DNA from: Firmicutes bacterium UBA5559
Lineage (GTDB): Bacteria; Bacillota; Clostridia; Peptostreptococcales; Anaerovoracaceae
Assembly (NCBI GenBank): GCA_002425705.1
Contig: DIMT01000024.1
Location: 17,575-36,170, forward strand
Length of the DNA: 18,596 nucleotides
Direction: 5' to 3'
Part shown: positions 15,201-18,596 of the stretch, one piece after another
Position numbering within the stretch: position 1 is the stretch's first letter
How the letters are laid out: every line of letters begins with the position of its first letter
The notes under the pieces: generated by a model
What the model saw: only the letters and a program-made list of their open reading frames with translations
Database searches by the model: none
What the model was told of the DNA's origin: nothing
Position numbers and translations under genes: made by a program

Positions 15201-16299
15201 GGCTGCCCATCGAGTTTTAAAAAATTATGGGGCGATTCTGGAAGAGAAAAAACCCCTGAGCAAACGGGGAGAAGAATTACAGGAAGCCTTCAATTATCAG
15301 TCCGGCGCCCTCATGGACTATAATCTCAAGAGAATCGATCTGTTTTCCGGCCTGCTGGATTGGGACCGTTTGGACTGGGAGACATTGGAATTGTCCATGG
15401 ATGAGTTGTTGAACCAAACCCAGCGGATGGATCTTCGGGGGAAATTCATGGGACGGGAGGTTCGTTTTTATGAACTTTCCGGTATTATAGAGGAACAGAT
15501 CAAAGAGAATCGGCTGCTTTTGGACGAGCAGGACCGAGCGCTGTTCGAAGACATTCTGATCAACTCCATCAGTCGAAAAATCCGGGCGAAGATTGAACAC
15601 AGCAAGCGTTGGGTGGAAAAAATCAACCAATTGATGATGGGAATGAACACCTCCAGCAGCATTACCTTTAGCCTGAACTGGACGGAAAAGCGAGCTCAGG
15701 GTGAAAACCAGCTGGGCACCCGGGAGCTGGTGGAAATTCTTCGAATGGATCAAAATCTTCTGACTCAGGAGCACAAGAACCGGATGATGGAGCATTTTCG
15801 GGCACGAATTGCCGAATCCCGCCTCCGGTCTGCCGATCAGACGGATCATCGGAGCTTCCTGACCATCATGAAGGAAATCCTGGATTACCGGCAATGGTTT
15901 GAGTTTCAGCTTTTCTACAAGAAGACCGGTACTAATCGGAAGGAAATGACCAACACCGCCTTCTACACCTTCAGCGGAGGGGAAAAGGCTATGGCCATGT
16001 ATGTTCCCCTCTTCGCAGCGGTTTACGCTAAGTATCAGGGGGGCGGAGCCGACTGCCCCCGGGTCGTGTCCCTGGACGAAGCATTTGCGGGAGTAGATGA
16101 AAAAAATATCAATGATATGTTCCGCTTGATGGTGGAGCTGGACCTTAGCTTTATGGCCAATTCCCAAGTATTGTACGGGGATTATGAGACGGTGCCGGGT
16201 TTATCCATTTATGAGCTGATCCGCCCGGAAAATCTGACCTACGTTACCGTGATACCCTATCGATGGAACGGAAGGATAAGGGAGTTGGTGACAGAATGA
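12193..16299 (+). CDS. jetC: Wadjet SMC-like ATPase JetC (TIGR02680 family)
   Basis: The product is 1368 aa. Near the N-terminus is the Walker A loop GANGSGKS (33-40). Near the C-terminus are the ABC signature FSGGEK (1260-1265) and Walker B VVSLDEAFAGVD with Asp1295 and Glu1296. Between them lie two long charged coiled-coil stretches (about 250-560 and 740-1040) separated by a more globular part around 580-730, in the position of a hinge. No CxxC zinc hook is visible, so it resembles SMC/MukB motors more than Rad50. In Wadjet this motor extrudes DNA loops, recognises small closed circles and delivers them to JetD for cutting. The start overlaps jetB by 23 bases, behind GGAGAGGAGG. Its stop overlaps the jetD start. 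All catalytic motifs look intact. Confidence 0.92.
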   Translation: MEQWKINRAGLINFWYYDEAEFSFENGRMLLRGANGSGKSVTMQSLVPLLFDGNKAPERLDPFGSRARKMESYLLSEGLDLEERIGYLYLEFAKPEAGRYMTIGMGMRARKNMPLQTWYFIVRDNTRIGKNLDFQLYREIGEKIPLTERELKNRLGDGNSVYSNQKEYKGAVNECLFGFQDLSDFDELIELLIQIRSPKLSKEFKPTTMYEIMQNSLITLSDEDLRPMSEAIEHMDEIKLKVEALEESRNALNRIGLAYDRYNTHMLALKAKARIKAAENREEGDRRLEQIRNELSDTRENLGKNKRELETLKIEFRSLQAEQSSMALQDLQLLMEEKGGKEEELKNRKILIASKNQRLEMDQQRLRELDDKLRDSRLEIEGLQKEIHRLLSEMETAATEAAFDEHSFFQDEYLRQENRYSFDHLERERKKHTEGLRLGEKLLTDLERMQQEYQQLQQEVERLKQEKEKSERGRLERERLLNEIRAEFAERLFAWDKKNQIFHPNPEAMETAAGRVFLYNAPFSFHEVKEPVGDTFHQWLADNTLQDKSLEKQWQESIEERKALERERDQLRETKDPEPPHAEGVQKNRQRLRNQAIPFIPLYMALEFDKDCSDGLRNTIEEALMDLGILDALIIDPAYQEEVLRQDWDGADKYIFADPGFFAHDISLYLQAETQESGITLQQVEDVIKSIWLTEDQQKLFITEEGQYGLGIVRGKTSGEYQSRFLGQKARKQYKNLLLAQLDEGIKNCRERQQGLRREWEEIKNKRVQAEEEWGRFPGEQDLKTAWTEYHLAREEEERIQRELKGRIEKSDFLYREVQQRSLEIKEKLGKISLPHRASAFAEGIDQMEFYTESLSALKMAEQQKVSREESMRSMEEQSQDLADRISETIGEQGDLDRQIRTLEIRLADIQKQLALSGNAELLKRVEAITLRLVEIPEEMNRINLQTGGLEERSDALSREMEGQRILQNKWQQQESLYEKIFDGESQLAYVEKHPTDPQTGLLAAHRVLKNYGAILEEKKPLSKRGEELQEAFNYQSGALMDYNLKRIDLFSGLLDWDRLDWETLELSMDELLNQTQRMDLRGKFMGREVRFYELSGIIEEQIKENRLLLDEQDRALFEDILINSISRKIRAKIEHSKRWVEKINQLMMGMNTSSSITFSLNWTEKRAQGENQLGTRELVEILRMDQNLLTQEHKNRMMEHFRARIAESRLRSADQTDHRSFLTIMKEILDYRQWFEFQLFYKKTGTNRKEMTNTAFYTFSGGEKAMAMYVPLFAAVYAKYQGGGADCPRVVSLDEAFAGVDEKNINDMFRLMVELDLSFMANSQVLYGDYETVPGLSIYELIRPENLTYVTVIPYRWNGRIRELVTE

Positions 16300-17594
16300 A
16301 CCAAAGATCCTTGCTGGAAGAGGAACTGGCCCAATACCTGAGAGTCACAGAAGGTGCCAGGCGTATCATGGAGGGAATCCGAGAAAAGTATCGATCCTTC
16401 GGTCGGTTATCGGGGATTCTGTCTTTGGAGCTTACCGCCTCTGAGGCGGACTTTGTCAATGGCCTGCTGAAAAAGCATTATCAGGAGGGTGACAAGGCGG
16501 GACTGCCGGTGAAAAGGATTTCGGAAGCCTTCGGCCAGACTCGATTCGCAGAAGCAGACTTTACCAAGGCTTGTGAGATTTATTTCGGAGAACCTTTGAT
16601 CACGAAAAAAGAAGTACGGGACTATGCCGACAACCAGCAACGCATTTATTTTGAATCCCTTGCTGCAGAATGCCCCTCGAAAAAAGTTAGGGAATGGCTG
16701 ACTGCTTCTGTAGACGTGGATTCGGCAGGGGGATTGGAGTATATTCGTATATTGTATCGAAAAAGCCCGATTCTCTTGAAGGCCTATACCCATCAATTGG
16801 CCAGGATTCAAAGACTCTTAGAGGGAGGTCTGAAGACTTCCTTGCCAATTCTAGCAGCAGAAGCAACCAAGGATCCCCATGCTTTGGACAAAGATCGGGA
16901 ATTGTACCGTCTATTAGTCTTATTCCTGGCCTGGGAGCAGGAGGTTTCCCCGCCGGAAAACCAGTTTCAGCTGCAACAACTCTTCTATAGGGGAGGGATT
17001 GAGACAGATATCGGAACCCGCACTATCATGACTTATGGTTTGGTGGGAATCGGAGCAGAAGGCAGCCGGGGCTGGGAGAATTTCAGAGAAAATCTGGAGC
17101 CCCTGACTCTGTCTTTGAAAAATTTGGACGGGATCAAGGGAATCCGTCCCTACCGGCAGGGAGCACCGGTGATAGGGGTGGAGAATCCGGCGGTTTTCAT
17201 GTATCTGATTCAGCGAGAAAAGGACCTTTCTTTGATTTGCACCTCCGGTCAGCTCCATTCGCTGGATTACCGGTTTATCCAGATCCTTCTGCAGAATCCG
17301 GAGCAAAGGTTGATCTATAGCGGGGACTTCGATCCGGAAGGACTGCTCATCGCGGATAAGATCTGGGCCGGATACCCGAATCAGGTTCAGTTGATTGGCT
17401 ATGAGGAAGAGTTGTATCAACAAGCTTTGGCAGAAAAAACCATCAGCCCCAAAAGACTGCGCCAGCTGGAAAAACTCCAAAACCCCCAACTGCAGGAATT
17501 CGCCAAGGCGATCCAGCATACGAAGAAACCTGGCTACCAGGAATACATCCTAAACCAACTTTATAAGCAGGTCTGCCAACTGGCAGTTTTATAA
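16296..17594 (+). CDS. jetD: Wadjet nuclease JetD (TIGR02679/DUF3323-DUF2399 family)
   Basis: The product is 432 aa. The C-terminal half carries a Toprim-like nuclease core: IGVENPAVF with Glu296, LICTSGQ, then SGDFDPEGLLIADKI with Asp344 and Asp346, matching the Glu...DxD metal-binding pattern of topoisomerase VI/Toprim enzymes. The N-terminal half is the arm seen in DUF3323-type JetD. It cuts the DNA captured by JetABC. ATG 16296 overlaps the jetC stop (ATGA); the frame extends back to 16263, but only within jetC. The family-like end is KKPGYQEYIL. After that, 13 residues (NQLYKQVCQLAVL) and the TAA are encoded by repeat copy E, an added tail that is unlikely to be native. The catalytic residues are upstream and intact. 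Confidence 0.88.
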   Translation: MNQRSLLEEELAQYLRVTEGARRIMEGIREKYRSFGRLSGILSLELTASEADFVNGLLKKHYQEGDKAGLPVKRISEAFGQTRFAEADFTKACEIYFGEPLITKKEVRDYADNQQRIYFESLAAECPSKKVREWLTASVDVDSAGGLEYIRILYRKSPILLKAYTHQLARIQRLLEGGLKTSLPILAAEATKDPHALDKDRELYRLLVLFLAWEQEVSPPENQFQLQQLFYRGGIETDIGTRTIMTYGLVGIGAEGSRGWENFRENLEPLTLSLKNLDGIKGIRPYRQGAPVIGVENPAVFMYLIQREKDLSLICTSGQLHSLDYRFIQILLQNPEQRLIYSGDFDPEGLLIADKIWAGYPNQVQLIGYEEELYQQALAEKTISPKRLRQLEKLQNPQLQEFAKAIQHTKKPGYQEYILNQLYKQVCQLAVL

Positions 17595-17655
17595 TTGGCT
17601 GCAGCTGATTTTTTATACCAGCCAATTGGCAGAGCTGTTCTTAGCCCTGGATTGC
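17553..17655 (+). repeat. Gene-end palindromic repeat, copy E
   Basis: The left arm AACCAACTTTATAAGCAGGT begins at 17553 inside jetD, and the right arm, with CAGAGCTGTTCTTA, ends near 17655. The inner stem ATTGGCTG (17594-17601) / CAGCCAAT (17620-17627) closes a T-rich loop. The left arm also contains the local hairpin CTGCCAACTGGCAG. Here the repeat is read in a different frame from copies B-D, so the coding sequence runs through its whole left arm before a TAA. Confidence 0.8.
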
Positions 17656-17708
17656 CAGCCCGGAGACATCCTGGAATACCGAAAGGATTCGGAATAAGGG
17701 AGAAGTAT

Positions 17709-18365
17709 ATGAATGAGAAAAAAAGTCGGGGTCTGTTTAATAGGATCGCACCGGTTTATGGCTTGTTCTTTTCCTTCCAAGTGGAGACTTTCAGAAAAAT
17801 ACTGGAGCAGGTCTCAGGTGAGGTAGACATGACCAGCTGGAAGTCGGTTATCGACGTAGGATGCGGAACGGGAGCCCTTTGCAGCGTCCTGGCGGATAAG
17901 GGGATGGCGGTGACAGGAGTGGAGCCGGCCGTTAAGATGCTGGAAATTGCAAGACGAAAAACAGCGGGATATGAAGCATTAGAAACCAGGGTATATGAAT
18001 CAAAGCAGAGGCCTGCTTTCATCGAAGGGGATGTACTGGAAGGATTGCCCTTTCCTGACAAAAGTTTCGATGTGGCGATCACCTCCTATGTAGCCCACGG
18101 CCTCCAGCCGGAAGACCGCTATAAACTCTACTCGGAAATGAGCCGGGTGGCCCGGGAACTGGTCATCATTCACGACTATAATAGGGAGAGGTCTCTATTA
18201 ACCTCCATTGCGGAATGGATGGAAGGCGGGGATTATTTCCGATTCATCCAGCTGGCGGAACAGGAGATGAAGGACTGCAGCTGTAAGATGCAGAACTGTT
18301 TTTCAGAAGTTCGAGTCATTCAGGTAGGCCCCCGGGCATCCTGGTATTTGTGCAAACCAAAATAA
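17709..18365 (+). CDS. Class I SAM-dependent methyltransferase
   Basis: The product is 218 aa. It begins MNEKKSRGLFNRIAPVYGLFF, like the UbiE/Methyltransf_11 type. The SAM-binding motif I, VIDVGCGTG, is at 47-55, followed by VTGVEPAVKMLEIARRK (acidic residue after strand 2), FIEGDVLEGLPFPDKSFDVAITSYVAHGL (motifs II/III) and MSRVARELVIIHDY. The substrate is unknown. ATG 17709 is supported by AAGGGAG 6 bases upstream; the frame is open back to 17595, but that part lies in repeat E and has no ribosome binding site. A short CCGAA-AGGA-TTCGG hairpin (17679-17692) sits just before the ribosome binding site. It lies 53 bases after the end of copy E and is probably independent of Wadjet. No terminator was recognised after it. 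Confidence 0.87.
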   Translation: MNEKKSRGLFNRIAPVYGLFFSFQVETFRKILEQVSGEVDMTSWKSVIDVGCGTGALCSVLADKGMAVTGVEPAVKMLEIARRKTAGYEALETRVYESKQRPAFIEGDVLEGLPFPDKSFDVAITSYVAHGLQPEDRYKLYSEMSRVARELVIIHDYNRERSLLTSIAEWMEGGDYFRFIQLAEQEMKDCSCKMQNCFSEVRVIQVGPRASWYLCKPK

Positions 18366-18370
18366 GTGGG

Positions 18371-18403
18371 GCAAAATTGTGAAAAAATTAAAGCAAAATT
18401 GTG
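18371..18403 (+). repeat. Pair of 11-bp direct repeats GCAAAATTGTG
   Basis: Identical GCAAAATTGTG occurs at 18371-18381 and 18393-18403, 22 bases apart, or about two helical turns. They lie upstream of the promoter at 18446 in an AT-rich gap and are candidates for cooperative regulator binding. Chance is not excluded. Confidence 0.4.
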
Positions 18404-18445
18404 TTAAAAAAATATCGTGCATTTTCATCGAACTAGTTACAAACG

Positions 18446-18454
18446 TGATATAAT
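18446..18454 (+). promoter_or_regulatory. Extended -10 promoter for the last gene
   Basis: TGA then a perfect TATAAT (18449-18454). There is no clear -35 at the proper distance. The expected leader to ATG 18519 is about 58 bases. Confidence 0.6.
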
Positions 18455-18518
18455 TAATAGGATTAAACAATCATGCGCTCATAATTAATTATGTTGGGAT
18501 TAAGAGGAGGAAGAACAG

Positions 18519-18596
18519 ATGAAAAAAATGTTGGCTAGAGTTTTAGCCCTGACGCTGGTTCTGACCCTGATTCTGGCTTCGGCTGTTACGGCTGTC
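18519..18596 (+). CDS. N-terminus of a secreted protein (partial)
   Basis: ATG 18519 follows AGGAGG (18505-18510) with about 8 bases spacing. The 26 visible codons read MKKMLARVLALTLVLTLILA then SAVTAV, a clear Sec signal peptide with two Lys and a long hydrophobic core. The gene runs off the window, so the mature protein cannot be named. The upstream extended -10 and 11-bp direct repeats suggest a regulated gene of its own. Confidence 0.75.
   Translation, partial: MKKMLARVLALTLVLTLILASAVTAV

Noticed and set aside
15277..16167. 296-codon open frame on the minus strand inside jetC
   Set aside because: Antisense shadow of the conserved C-terminal ATPase region of JetC; composition is not protein-like.
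4421..17655. Calling the repeats true integron attC sites
   Set aside because: Geometry fits, but the RYYYAAC/GTTRRRY core sites are not clearly present and no integron integrase is in the window.
17595..17708. Upstream in-frame extension of the methyltransferase beginning in repeat E
   Set aside because: No ribosome binding site, repeat-derived sequence, and a good start with AAGGGAG exists at 17709.

Overview
The window is a chromosomal stretch from what looks like a Clostridia-type Firmicute. The reasons are the mid-to-low GC content, strong AGGAGG-type ribosome binding sites, TATAAT promoters (often extended -10), and a gene set typical of that group (DUF523/DUF1722, DUF2680, NimA-like flavoprotein, DUF234 ATPase). 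No rRNA, tRNA, transposase, integrase or CRISPR array was seen. Species cannot be told from the sequence.

Layout. Positions 1-2720: the end of an unknown gene, a polytopic acyltransferase-like membrane protein and a PaaK-like adenylate-forming enzyme, tightly spaced as one operon. 2755-3225 (minus): a NimA-like FMN-binding protein, convergent with that operon. 3457-4422: a DUF523-DUF1722 protein. 4513-5644: a broken small membrane-protein gene overlapping a polysaccharide-deacetylase lipoprotein. 5843-7904: a secreted DUF2680 protein, an agmatinase/arginase-family ureohydrolase and a SOUL protein. 8018-9439: an ATPase of the ATPase_2/DUF234 family with a PD-(D/E)XK-like C-terminus. 9527-17594: a complete four-gene Wadjet (JetABCD) operon of the TIGR02677/02678/02680/02679 branch, an SMC-type system that destroys foreign circular DNA. 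17709-18365: a SAM methyltransferase. 18519 to the end: the start of a secreted protein.

The most unusual element is a family of five imperfectly palindromic repeats, each about 70-130 bp (near 4421, 5630, 7891, 9426 and 17553). Each begins with a version of AACCAACTTTATAAGCAGGT and ends with a diverged inverted copy of it. Every copy sits exactly at the 3' end of a plus-strand gene, in the same orientation. In all five cases the repeat supplies all or part of the stop codon, and in at least three it adds the last residues: two unrelated proteins both end in QPTV, and JetD gains a 13-residue tail.

The repeats divide the region into blocks: deacetylase, ureohydrolase/SOUL, ATPase-nuclease, and Wadjet. 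The right end of copy D also supplies the -35 box of the Wadjet promoter, which is placed so close to jetA that the mRNA would be essentially leaderless. This arrangement resembles gene cassettes bounded by attC-like sites or gene-end-targeting MITEs, but the canonical attC core motifs and an integrase are not visible. I regard it as the lead candidate for something undescribed.
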